Position numbers and translations under genes: made by a program. DNA of 60,000 nt, from positions 16,995,110-17,055,109 of the forward strand of contig NC_134030.1 in the NCBI RefSeq assembly GCF_964204645.1. Direction: 5' to 3'. This stretch comes from Tubulanus polymorphus. Taxonomy: Eukaryota; Nemertea; Palaeonemertea; Tubulaniformes; Tubulanidae. The notes under the pieces were generated by a model. The model was not told the origin of the DNA, made no database searches, and saw only the letters and a list, made by a program, of their open reading frames with translations. Below, one piece after another: positions 1-12,000 of the stretch (within the stretch, counting starts at the first letter, position 1; each line of letters starts with the position of its first letter).

Positions 1-154
1 TTGACTGGCCTAAGTGTCTGATTTGGTACCGTAAGCGGGTACCGGGCCAGTTATATTCAAATGACCTTTATTGTAGGTAACAAAACGTCATTGACTTAAT
101 TATGTCGGAATCTAGTCCTAGAAATAGAAAACCCCATTAGCAGGTGCATGATAT

Positions 155-1330
155 CTCTGGTACCTCTTCCCCTACTGGCACGGCATGACCTCCGGTAGGG
201 GTGCAGGCCAGCATTCTCTCACAGGAGCCCTCGGTTGTAAGTTCCGTGCGGCAATCCTGCAACAAGAGGGCTCAAAGTCGGCGGCCGCTCGACACACAGA
301 GCGGCAGGCGACCTAGGCTGTAAAGAGTTCGGCGGCGCCAGCCCCCAGCGGCCGGAGTTGGTTGGCCCTCCTGGCCGCCTTCGCGAAGAGCGAAGCGAAA
401 AGTCGTTGAGCATCGGGTTTCGGCTGACCGGCTCCCGTTACTCAAGTTACGACAGTGGCCCAAGAGGCCACTAAAACCCAGCTAATCGGTTCTTGAATCT
501 GTTCTGTTTTAGCCGTGGTTAATCAGCCGGGTCAAGTTTGGCCTGGTTCCATTTTGGAACCAGCTCCAGGTATCAGTCCGACCGAAGACAGGTCAGGATA
601 GCCGAGGCAGCCAAGAAGCAAGCTGCTTTAGGGCTTAATAGATTTATCCTGTTTCAGCAAAATTATTTATATTTTATTTTAAGTAATAAGCTCTACCGGT
701 TAATGTCAGATGCTGAGACGGTAAGAGCTTGGCTACCGGTACCTCTTCCCCTTCCAGCGCGATTCGACCTCTGGGAAGGGTGCAGTCCGGCGTTTTTTGC
801 TAGGGGACATCCGACCGAAAGGTCACTGCACTGTCCCATGTGAGGTCACGGTTATTCGTCGGACCCGCCAACAACCCCGGCACTCCTGTCTTTAGCATCA
901 GCTGAGTCCGATAACCACAGACCACCGTACCTCCTCCCCTTCCAGCACGGTTTGATCTCTGGAAAGGGTACAGGCTGGCGTTTTGTCACGGGTCCTCGCC
1001 CCAGAGGTCATTGCAGCTGTCCCGTGTTGGGTCAGAGAATCTCAGAGTCGTCAGGCTAGCCAACTGCCTGGCATTCCTGTCTCTGTAAACCTCTAGCATC
1101 GGCTGAGTCCGATAAACTACAGACCGAACCGGTGTTCAACCCACGCTGTGTTCATTCTTGGTAAATAAGCCGGATCCAGTGCGGCTCGGTGGCGCATTTG
1201 CCCTGGAGGCCTTTCAGTCAGGAGTCGCTCGGTGCACAGAGCGGCGCGACTTAGGCTGGGAAATTTCGGCATCTGGAGTCAGCCGTCGCGTTGAGTGTAG
1301 CGTATTACTGACTCCCAGGTCTCGGTCTGA
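155..1330. repeat. Degenerate repeated modules in 5' part of DIRS remnant
   Basis: A module starting with a GGTACCTCTTCCCCT-like block occurs at about 159, 738 and 926. The last two copies form a tandem pair of 188-200 bp that each end in a GCTGAGTCCGATAA block (about 897 and 1,101). A second block with CACAGAGCGGC is found at 291 and again at about 1,236. The copies are diverged and their reading frames are broken. They may be remnants of the gag end of the element or of a nested repeat; I could not identify a coding function. Confidence 0.5.
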
Positions 1331-2763
1331 CCAGCACGGGTCCAGTCAGAAGATGGCTGACCCGCCCATTTCGTCCCAACTCGTAAGGATTTGGGGTTTC
1401 AGGCCGGACCAGCCTTCATGGTTCATGACTCCAAGATCTAGACAATTACCCTTGGAGTTGGGGACTGTCATTCGTTTGGTTTCAGGGTGACATCGCTTCC
1501 ATTTCCCGCATAGTGCGTACGAACGAAGGAACGTTGTTGAATGAATGTAGAAAGTCAGGGGTGATGACTGCCCGTACACCGGTAGTGGTCGTCTGACTGT
1601 CCAGTCATTCGGGTTCAGTCGCCACTTCACTGCACATTTTGTGCCGGTGGATGGGCTCATCGTTCCCTCATACAAGGGGTTCTCGGGAAGCTCCACTGTG
1701 CTCAACCTCATAAGTCCATGGATCGGACGGAGTGCATAGCTTCATACGAGTTCTCTGCTGAGTTCTCACTCCCTTCACGAGTCCTCTGCTGTGGCATCCA
1801 GTGGCCTCGTATCGACTAACTCTTGTGGGGCCGGGAGCGCCCAACTGAGTTTATTTAACCCCGCCTGGTTCTGGGCTTTTCGGGTTAGAGACTGCTTACG
1901 TTTTCTTGCCCGAATGCTTAGGTTGGTCGACGCATCTGTTAAACCGATTGTCAGGTTTTCTACCGTGTAGTGCATCAAGTTGCCTAGGGCGGGGAGCCTT
2001 TTCCTGGGCTTTCCCAAAACATTACTTTTAGATTGGTAATGTCCAGGAAATGACACTCATTAGAGAACTGAATTTTCAGTCCCTCCTACATATGGAATGT
2101 CTGACTTGCGGTGTGTTCCAGCGTTCATGGATTGGAATCCAGTCGCTGGAGAGGTCGGCCTCATATTATTTGTCTCGTCGTCAAGGCTCACGTTAATATA
2201 TTAGCGGCAAGACCTTCTAGATTGATGGATTCGGTTCTAAACTCCCGGAGCTGATCCAGAATTCGCTGTTCCGGGTTCTGCTTGGGTCACACTACTCTTC
2301 TTTTCTGATTGGTGCGCCCCAAGGGCGGAACAATATCCGAACATTAAATGGTCCATTAGGCTTTCTGAAAGCCGTGGTCGCAGACTTTGTTCTTTACGGA
2401 CACTCGTGGACGAGCAGCCAAGGTTAAGGCAAGTGGTTGATGACAATGATAGAGGCACATTCTCTCACCCTAACCCTTTTGTATGGTGCTAACTTGAGCC
2501 CACAGAGTAGCCATGTGAGTAAGGGCTTTCGTCTCCAGTTCGCTTGTGTCTCGCCATTTGAGACATCCTCTGGGCATAAGACCCTCTCCTGCAACGGGAT
2601 TTGCTGGGAGGTAGTGCAGGCTCTACCCCTGGCCAATTGGGTGGCGTCGATCGCCTTGATATGGGCATAGTGTTTGACCATCCAGGGTCGAGGTAACTAC
2701 CCCACCCAAGCCAGGGTAGTCGGCTCTGAAAAGTGATATCCAGGCTGTCGTGCATCACTCGTT

Positions 2764-3360
2764 ATGGGGCAGTACTGGTCTTGGGTCCTCATTCTTGATG
2801 ATCCCAGCGGTGCACCTTCACAGCAGGCCATTTCAGAGATTTTGGAGGGCCGGCTGGCACTGATCGACAAGGGGTTGGGATGTTCTACAGCAACCCCTTC
2901 CCTGGCCGTTCCTCTTGGGAGTCTGATATACAGACATGTATGGTTAGCCATCAATAGCCAGTCTGGTCCTGTTTTCGGAATCTAGGAGTCACTCGGTCAA
3001 TTATTCTCTCTGATCATACAACAGATATTCTCCCCTGATGCAAGTTCGAAGGAATTCATATCTCTGTATTTAAACTAGCAGGCATGAAGGATATCAGGGC
3101 CGCTCTTCAGCCCTCAGGCCTTGGCCATCCCTAAGGAATTAATTGTCTCTTCCACGGAGGTGTCAATCCGAGGTTTTCCCGCTGTCTGTGTCCCCGTTCC
3201 GACCAGATGGCGTGGAAGATAAGACGATTTTGTTCTGCTGAGATGGAATCCTAGCGTACATTTAACCCCAGCCAAGTGGTGACAGCAGCCCTCGGCCAGC
3301 TAGAGCCAGCGTTGTCCTGCCAGATAGTTTTGATTACACCTCTGGGGCCTGCTCAGGCAT
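2764..3360 (+). pseudogene. DIRS RNase H and downstream domain, remnant
   Basis: Patches in different frames align by eye with the intact-looking copy at 23.2-24.0 kb. They run from a QYW-containing connection region, through the RNase H stretch with HVWLA, to the IVLITP..PAQ block that lies between RNase H and recombinase in DIRS elements. Several stops and frameshifts break it. The RT catalytic YLDD motif could not be found upstream. Confidence 0.5.
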
Positions 3361-4139
3361 GAAGGGTTGGTTTCTCAGATTTCTGGGCACGTCTTCCGGT
3401 GTGGGCCTTCATTCCCTCCCTTCTGTCACAGAGGGGTTTTCTGTAGGCACCTGGCACTTACATTGCTCAACCGACTATTGAGTCGACCTTGGATGAGCGT
3501 CTCCTACGAGTGCAGGGTTTTCAGTCAGGGGTTTTCCCCTTTATCACTAAATCCAGTGCCCTAGCACAGGCAGGATTTAAGTTTTCACGTGGAAGCTCTA
3601 AGCCGGTTCGTGTGGTCAACTAGTGAACAATCCGTGCACCCTCACTGGCACCTCGCTCGCTGAATTCTTTTCCTCTTCCCTTGAGGTTTAGAGTCACTCT
3701 TACCTTCCGTAGGTGGAAAGTTATGGATTTATTTGAGTATACTTTAGATATCATATAAATTTTAATCACTGCAGTTTTATGATTTTGTCTTAACTCCATT
3801 ACGTTAACTCACATCTAACCAACGGTTTTTATTGGTGATTAGATGTAAGAGAGTCAGTTCAGTCTCACAGTGATTTGATTCAGAACTGTTATCATTCTTC
3901 CAGTATCGGAGGGATGTGTATATATGACATAATTTGTCCACTCAGGGCGTGCAGATTGATAGCTGTCTGCCACTTGTTGTTCGCTTTACGTACAATCTGG
4001 CTCTGGTCCTAGCTAGACCATGTGTACATACTTTATAGATGGCTTCTCACCTTAACGGTTACCAGCCGCAATCGCCTATGCTTTTAGGGCGACAGGTAGT
4101 CTGAACCTGTTATCGAAGCACCATATTCTCCAACCAGTA

Positions 4140-4900
4140 GCGCTTTTTTTCGGTTGCTCGACTGGAGGTGCCTCGGGAAGTCCCTGAATGGGACTTGTCG
4201 TGGTGGTGCTATCTCGTCACCCATCCGTATCGCCCCTCTTCAAGAGTCTCATTAAGCAGGAGTTTTCCTTCTCTTCTATGTCAGCCTAGGAGGTCAGAAA
4301 TCCATGCTTTGGCTAACCAGCCTGGTCTGATCGTTTCAGTCCCTGTTCTTTTATTACTCTCCGCCCTACCTCAACTTAATCGCCAGAAATCGGCAGCCGG
4401 GATTGGTTGAGTGTGGAGGAGGAGGCGCTGAACCATAGGGTCCATTCAACTCCCTGGACAGGCTAGTTTTCTGGCCCGGGGGTTGAGTTATTAATTGCGT
4501 CAGAAAATCTCATCTTGGGGGAGAGATCTGTTGTTCATATCTCTGAAGGAGCATTCATCGACAGCGCCACTCGTTGATTGTCTGATTTCATTTGAGTGGT
4601 CTTTTTTCGTCGATAGGTCCGATCCTACTCACGTGGTTCGTCTAGTCGTTAAGTGTTTTCTATGGCTGCTTCGTGGGTGGTTTTTCGGGCGCTTCTATTG
4701 AAGATTTTGTGGAGGAGCTCCTTGGGCAGTGGGAACCCCTTCGCTTTCCCATATTGAAAGATATTTAGGTCTACTGTGTATTTTACCAGCGATAGGCCCA
4801 AGTACATTATGAAAACTCACTATTTTTAGATTTTAGGTATTTGAAGTTTTGGAATCTAAATATAGAATTAGAAGTTTAAGACAACGCTTCGATCTGTCCC
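4140..4900 (+). pseudogene. DIRS tyrosine recombinase, remnant
   Basis: The frame at 4,168-4,410 contains VPEWDLS followed by PRRSEIHAL, the box I arginine region of DIRS recombinases. It lines up with VPPWDLS...ARRSEIHAL in the second element of this window. The box II H-x-x-R and the nucleophile tyrosine could not be placed. It is certainly non-functional. Confidence 0.6.
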
Positions 4901-5204
4901 TAGAGATTTTCGTCAGGTGTGGCTCAGTTTTTATAACCCAGGCGCTCGAAATTTTGTTTCGGGGTTTGTTCCTCATTCTGTGTTTCAGTCTTTATCTCCG
5001 ATGGATCTTTTTGATCCAGATCACGAGGTCGGACAGTTAATTTGAGGTTATTTGTGATTTTCCCTGCTCTTTATCGGCATCTCAGGGTCAGGTCCTCGGC
5101 CGGTGAGCGGCTGTGCGAGAGTGTTTGTCAATCGGAACTCGTCCGGGAGACTCACTCTCTCAGTGCGGCAAATATTATCGACGTGATTTTCATGTTTTGT
5201 TTTA

Positions 5205-5302
5205 TCCGTTTATGAATATATATCCTGATATGTATATATATGTGTATGTTTATATGTGTATGTGTGCATATGTATATGTATGTTTATATATGTTTAAGAT
5301 AT
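5205..5302. repeat. TA/TG-rich simple repeat
   Basis: An irregular TATATG/TGTATG microsatellite. The short open frames that cross it (rich in Met, Tyr and Val) are composition artefacts. Confidence 0.8.
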
Positions 5303-5528
5303 AGTCAGTGCGCTCCAGCCAGGTTTCTAGTTCTTAATCCTCGGGCTGGTGTCAGATGTCTAATCTTTACCGGGCATCTTTGCCTTTGTAGCCCGGGTTT
5401 AGCTCGGGTTTTTTTGTCCTCGTGTTATTTGCTGGGTGAATTTTTACGTTTGTTGAACGTGCTTTTAAGGCTTTTGCCTTTACACATTTTTTGGGAGCCT
5501 TACCTGCCGCCTGGTGCTTGGCTAATCC

Positions 5529-5622
5529 TTCTAAAATGTGCCCCACACAATATGTCCTGAAGGAAATATCATAATTTTCCGAAGTAAAATTTGTATTTCT
5601 GAGGGATACCTACGTGGGGCAC
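5529..5622. repeat. Internal complementary region of first DIRS element
   Basis: Bases 5,574-5,622 are the near-complement of the element's right end at 5,773-5,822 (AAATTTGTATTTCTGAGGGA against TCCCTCAGAAATACAAATTT). By analogy with the second element, 5,529-5,570 should be the complement of the left end, which lies outside the window. In DIRS elements this region templates completion of the circular intermediate. Confidence 0.65.
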
Positions 5623-5969
5623 AGGATATTCCCGCCCGCCTTCCCCGCTCGGCTCTTTGCGCAGAGTTTCGGAAGAAATTGAGTCACGTGGCTCGTGGTG
5701 GCGCCACCGTACGGTACGGGGTACTCCAAAAATGTTAAGCGGTATAGTTCCCAAACTAAGGTAACTTCTAAAATGTGCCCCATGTAAGTATCCCTCAGAA
5801 ATACAAATTTTACTCTGGAAAATCTTGATTTTTGGCAATTGTACCGAGAGCAGACTGTATCCAGTGGTCATGGTAAATATACTGACATTTAATTTTGATG
5901 GATTAAACATACACCATCATGTTAATTTGGGGAAGTCTATACTAAGAATTTAGTTTTTCGTTTTTTCAG

Positions 5970-6024
5970 ACAAGTAAGTCATTTAAAGATGCACTCGAAT
6001 CTCAAATGAATCATCTAAAAACAG
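5970..6024 (+). CDS. TPR: TPR exon a
   Basis: Acceptor TTTTTTCAG, donor GTAAAT. Opens in phase 0 and ends one base into a codon. It encodes a coiled-coil piece starting [12 protein letters not shown]. Confidence 0.85.
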
Positions 6025-9000
6025 GTAAATCTCACAGCTCTATTTCCCATTTCTTATTCAACTCTTCTAAGCTGATTCTTGATACTAATCTTTTAATTTT
6101 CTGCCGCGGTAGAACATGAAAAGAGGGTAAGAGAGGTTGAATCACTCGATAAAGAACGACAAGATTTGATGAACGAAAACATTCGAGTCACCGAGGAATG
6201 TCATAAAATGGTAAAAATCTTGACTTTCACGGACCATTAACGATCTAATTTGTTTTCTTTAATGTTAAGTCGGATTTAACATTTTGGGATTCGATGGCAT
6301 AGCGTTTTTGATAGGTTGAGGCAAGAAATTTTGATTGTCTTATTAATTTTAATGTATATTTAACAGAACGCCGATTTGCGTAAACAGTTGGCTAACTTAC
6401 AGTCAGAGTTAGAAGGAGCTATGAAGGCTCGGGAAGACGCGTTGGAGAAGGAACGGGCAGCCCGTGCTGACTGTCAAGCTCAAGTTGCCGTCGCCCATGA
6501 GGCACAATCGAAATATGAACGAGAATTGATGCTACACGCGGCAGATGTCGAGGCTCTTGTTGCCGTCAAAAAGGAGGTAATTCATCAAAGCAACTCTGAC
6601 AGGGTGACCACTTACCTGGGAATCGAGATATGTCGGGAATTTTCTTTTCTTTCAAAAGTCGGAATAGAGAATTTGGTTTAAAAAAAAACAAGAAAGCTAA
6701 AAATCGGGGAGAAGTGGCCACCCTGTCTAAATTTTTTATCGCTCAAAGCATGGTTCTTGCAGTAAATGGGAAAAACTCGGGAGTGTTGAATGGGGCAGAG
6801 TATGAGAAGGCTTTATGCTAGGTTGAGACTAAGTTAACTGTTGAAGGTTGAATGAAGCTAGAGTTGATTGTGGGATCTGAAATATAGAAGGATAAATTTG
6901 TTTTTTCAGCTGGAAGGATTCGAAGCCAGGCTCGAGATGCATCAAGATTCCGAGGATAAACTTGCAACAGAGCTCGACGTTAAAGAGGTTTGAATTTTTA
7001 TTATTTTTTTTTTCACTGAAATAAAAATATTCATAACATTGGAACTGCATTCTTAGTTGTCATTGGCTCATCGGCTGTAGTGCTCTGACCAATCAGAGAG
7101 CCATCGGCTGTAGTGCTCTGACCAATCAGAGAGTAGGTATTTTCTCCTTTCAATCTCATTTATTTTTTCACTGATGTTTTCAGAAATCGTGGAACGAGCA
7201 AAGGCAAATTTTAACTGAAGATCGCGCTTCTTTGGAAACTAGAGTGAAAGAATTGACAACTCAAAACGATCTGCTCCATCAACAGATGAACAAGGTACGT
7301 TTAAAACACTCAATTTGAGGTCGAATTTTATCAGTCTCAACTCAACCATTGTGAGAGACTGAGTCTACTGTATTTCACAAACTCTTACTCAGTATTTGAT
7401 ACCAACTCGGGGCAGATTTTACCAGTTGCAACTTGACCACTGTTAGAGACAAGAGTACTATATTTCACAAACTGTTGCACAGTATTTGACACCAACTCTG
7501 GGTAGAATTTTACCAGTCTCTACTTTGCCACAATAAAATGAAGTCTACTGTACTTCACAAACTCTTACTTAGTATTTGGACCCACAAGTCTGGTTAGACC
7601 CTACAACCCCAAGTTCACCCCAGCGAGTAAGCGACAGAGTTTCTAGTTTATTTTCTTATTTAGCTAAGTGAGCAAACAATTGCGATTCAGCAGGAGAAAC
7701 AGGGAACCTCATCAGCGAATCTAAATATTTCGTTATCCGAAGACAAAGACAAAAGCAATGAACAGTTACTTGAAGTTATTAAGTAAGTTTAATGCCCGTG
7801 CAAGGCACTGGAACTGCTACCATGGTAAGCAAGAATCCACCAGGTGTCGCTAGTGATTATTCCGTTACCTTGCTTATATTTCCTCTTCATTTCAATGAGA
7901 TACCGGCACTCACCAGATGGCACAATAAAACACTGCTGGTTGTAGTAAAAATCAGTACGTTCTCAGTGAAACCTGACCTTGATTTTTAGGATCAACTTTA
8001 GGATCAACATCATTAACCACTTGATATACACAGCTTATATTTTGTCATTAGAAGGGAAATACGGGCTGAAATAACATGGAAGTTTGATCCATCGGCGCTA
8101 CCCTACTTAGAGGTACTAGGAGAAAATGTGCTTCAAAAGTTTCATGGAATTTTTCCCCATTCCACTAATTGATACTAAACTTTGTTTCTTGAGTATGATA
8201 TCACAGGGAAAGCCCTTCAGGGTTCAAGTTCAATGTCGGATGCTAAAGGGCTTTCCCAGTGATGTCATACCCAAGAAACAAGGTTTAGTATCGACATCAT
8301 TATCAACAACATACATATAGAACAGAGTATTAAATAATTCTGACATATACTTGTGAGTCATGGGGAAAACCCATTACCATGCACATTATTGAAGTTGAAC
8401 ATGCTTACTACACAGTGCACCAAGATTTCATCTTTATACCTTATTGCAAATCGAGAACAAATCGATTTTTTGCTCAATAGTAAAATGTTCTCAGTTATTT
8501 TCCTGGACCCATAGTCCTCCGAATATTATCAAACAGGTCTCAAATAGATATTAGATTCACTTTCTCACTTAGTGTATGGTATACTGAAAATTGATTTGTA
8601 CCTACTACCGGTAATCAGAAGTTGAAGAAAATCGAATGGCTGTAACCCAGCACCACAAGCAACACCTGTTCAGTGCTGCCAAGTGTCCTGATTTTGGCAG
8701 AATTGTTAAAGAAAAATGCGAGGTTCTGACTTGTGCTTGAAAAATAGGATGGTAGAATACGTATGTCCTGATATTACGATTTTTAGGCCAGGCGTAGGCT
8801 GAGCCTATTACTATACAAATGGAGCGAATATAAATGACATGGTTTCCAGAGCAAAGGCTCTTTTAATGTGCAACTGAGCATATATATTCATAAAAATCAT
8901 TCATTAAAGCATTATCCATTCTCAAAACTCTACGTAGCTGAATTTTGAAAGAGGGCCTTGTTTAAATTTATATGAGCTTTTTCGCGAATATCTGATCGCA

Positions 9001-12000
9001 AAAATATTGGTTTTTAAAAGCCAATCAGAAAGCATTGACTCCTCGATGATTGGCTTAGCCGCAGAAATCAGCAGGTGTTCAGGTGAACCCGCGGAATCGT
9101 CTACCGTTTTACTTCCGAGTTTTATTTTAAGATCTAAAATTGTATTTCAAGATCGATTTCTGTGAAAGCTTTAGTTGATTTGGTTTTTGGGAGGAATATT
9201 TTTATTAGCACTACAGAAAATATCATTGGCCATTTTGCAAAGTCCGGGAAAAATAGCTTTTTCCTAAATCGGATAGATGACCTTGATATGCTAATTAGCC
9301 ATGTGCTCAAACTACAAATTCAATCAAATTTTATTCCACAAAAAATATTAAATCCAATTCAATTATACTTTATTGAACAAATTAAAACATCAAATCCAAT
9401 TCAATTTTGTTTTATTGAGCAAATTTCAGAAAATTCAATTCTATTCCGCATTAAAATCAATAAGACCAAGGGAAAAGATTTATCTGAGGTATTTGTTCCT
9501 GCCAGATCCAGTTGCTATCTGTGCTACTTTTGTATTCTACGATTGTATTGTGTGAATTATTAGGTATTGACTCTCAGCTGGGAGTGTGATTTGACAAATT
9601 TAACCCACAGAATGCATCATCATTTGCCATTTTATGAAAAGCTGACAGGCTGGCTATAGTGCCCCTTGGGGCTCTTGTTCTGGTCATTTATGATTTCCAT
9701 AAACGACTCACAGATTTTCTTTTCTTGTTTGCACTTCAATCATAAAAATCTTCATTTAAAAGATATCGTGAGCCACCAGATTCTCAATGGTGTCAACTTG
9801 GCTGCTCCATCCACTGGCTTGATGAGGTCCCATTACTATGGCAAGTGAGAATGTTGGAGTATGGTGGTCACGACAGTTGTATTTAAAAGTGATACTGACT
9901 TCACTGCGGTCATGGAGGACTCAGAACCACCAACAAAGAAGAAAATGATGCAGCAGTTCGTTAAAATTTATAGGACCTCTATCGCGAATATCTGAATGCA
10001 AAAATATCTGTTTTAAAAAGCCAATCAGAAAGCAAGGATTCCTATGTGATTGGCTTAGCCACAGAGATCAGCAGGTGTTCACGTGAATCCGCGTTATTGT
10101 CTACTGTTGTGTTTTACTTCCGGGTTTTATTTTAAGATTTAAAATTGTATTTCAAGGTCGATTTCTGTGAAGTCTTAAATTGATATGGTTTTTGGGAGGA
10201 ATATTTTTATTTGCCCTACAGAAAATATCATTGACAATTTTGCAAAGTCCTGGGGAAATCGATTTTCTCAAATCGGATGTAAGACCTTGATATGATATAG
10301 CCATGTGCTCAAACTGCAATTAATTCTATTTAATCAGGTGAAAGTTTTATTTGGCTGTTACTCCTTTAACCACTGAAAATATGAAAAAAAGTTAAAGGAG
10401 GAATTTGATAATCATCCGGTTGGAATACTCTAGCCACAGTAGCGTTGTCAGTACCTCATTTAATTATAAGTCCTGTGAGTTTTCTCCTATAGGCCTATCC
10501 ATTTTTCTAAGACTAGTTTGATAATTGTTAGATTTGGAATCTAAAAACCGGTTCTTATTACATTGAAAATGAACTGACTTTCAAGTTCATTTTCAATGCA
10601 TAAGATGAGGTAAAACTTTATTCTCCTGACTACTGTATATAACTAAGCATGTAATTGCGCCATCTGGTGAGCGCAGTTGGTTCCTGAATTGAACTTTTAT
10701 TAACAAAATAATCAATTGAAAAACAAATTATTAATTTTTTTGTAGATTTTTGCGAAGAGAAAAAGAGATCTCGGAAACTAAATTCGATGTCGTGAAATCC
10801 GAATCGAATCGTCTGAAACAACAAATACAAATGACCGAGGTTCAGGTGACTGAACTGAAAAAACAAATCGGTGAAGAACGAGAAAAATCACAGGTATTTT
10901 ATGAAAACAAGACCTGTCCCGGCAGACCCCAGACCCAGATATGTCCATATAGAGCCATATCCCAGAAATGGCTCTGCAAAACCCAGACCTGTCCCTGCAG
11001 ACTCCAAACCTGTCCCTTCAGAACCGAGACCTGTCCATCAGACCCCTGTCCTACCCTTTTAGAACCAGTTCACCAGGACTTGGCAGTTCTGCCAGGATAT
11101 TGTTCCAAAATAGGGCTTCAACTTCAGATATTGATTTTTGAGGCCAACATGAGCTTAACCTGAAGTAAAGTGTTAAACCCAACCCTTATTCTCTAGCTGC
11201 CTCATTGAAATTCTCCATTGAAAATGTAAAACTAAATGAACTCCCATTTTTTGTAGATAAGTGTTCAGACAGCCTTGGAGCATGCCGACTTGATGTTGAA
11301 GGTCGAAAAGATGAACTTGTTGACGGACAGTAATTACATGTTGCGTGAAGAGAACAGTCAGCTGAAACAACAACTGAGAACAGCTGAGGTCAAGGTAGGA
11401 TCCATCAGTGTGAAAATGAATATACTGTAGACCACTTTCAGCCACAGAGCTAATTGATTGCCTCTGATTATCACCTGCCCCAAGTTCTACTTACCACAGC
11501 ACCGTTTGCCCTGAGTCAATGCCTCTGATTATCGGGTGCCCCACATAAAATTTTTTTCGGGTTTGTGTGATTGTGCCCACCTTTGTTCCAACTGTCCTGG
11601 AATTCGCTCCTTTGGTGGCCCAGAGAAACATTATTGGTCCATTGAGATCTGAGGCAAATGCACTGTCAACTGTGGACAGAATATGCAACATTTCAAAAGT
11701 TAAACTTTTTTCACAGGAAAATAAGTCTGAAGATGACATGGCCAAACTCCGCGAGAAGATTAATTCAACAGAACAAACCCAGGTGGCACTACAGGCTGAG
11801 AAATCAGCGTTACAAGGGGAAGTTACTCGTTGGAAAAACCGGGTGAATCAGCTCATTGAACAATCCAATAAAAAAGATCCGGAAGAGCTTAAACGTCTGC
11901 AGTAAGTATTAAAATTCCTTGCATCCCGCCAATAAAAGAGGGCAGACAACTGGCGCCTAGCCAATACTCACGCAGGGAAGAAGATTGGCACCTAGCCAAT

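Larger units (their letters stand above)
1..5823 (+). mobile_element. Decayed DIRS-type retrotransposon, left end outside window
   Basis: This is a degenerate relative of the DIRS element at 19.6-25.6 kb. Conceptual translation in shifting frames gives the same order of domains: an RNase H piece at about 2,860-3,010 (RHVWLAINSQS against [11 protein letters not shown]), the post-RNase H domain at about 3,150-3,360 (CQIVLITPLGPAQ against [13 protein letters not shown]), and a tyrosine recombinase piece at 4,168-4,330 ([10 protein letters not shown] against [10 protein letters not shown]). The right terminus (5,773-5,822) is present again as its complement at 5,574-5,622, which is the DIRS internal complementary region. 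No long frame survives. It sits in the TPR intron just before the first exon seen here. The family call rests on domain order plus terminal architecture. Confidence 0.72.
7783..10745. other. Large TPR intron, repeats only
   Basis: No coding exon was recognised between exons f and g. The intron holds a hairpin repeat (8,171-8,292), two copies of an interspersed family (8,783-9,665 and 9,961-10,315) and a short perfect hairpin (10,561-10,598). The open frames at 9,162-9,563 and 10,630-10,866 have no recognisable product. Confidence 0.7.

Noticed and set aside
5113-5560. Open frames across the TATG-rich tract
   Set aside because: They arise from simple-repeat composition and have no protein-like pattern.
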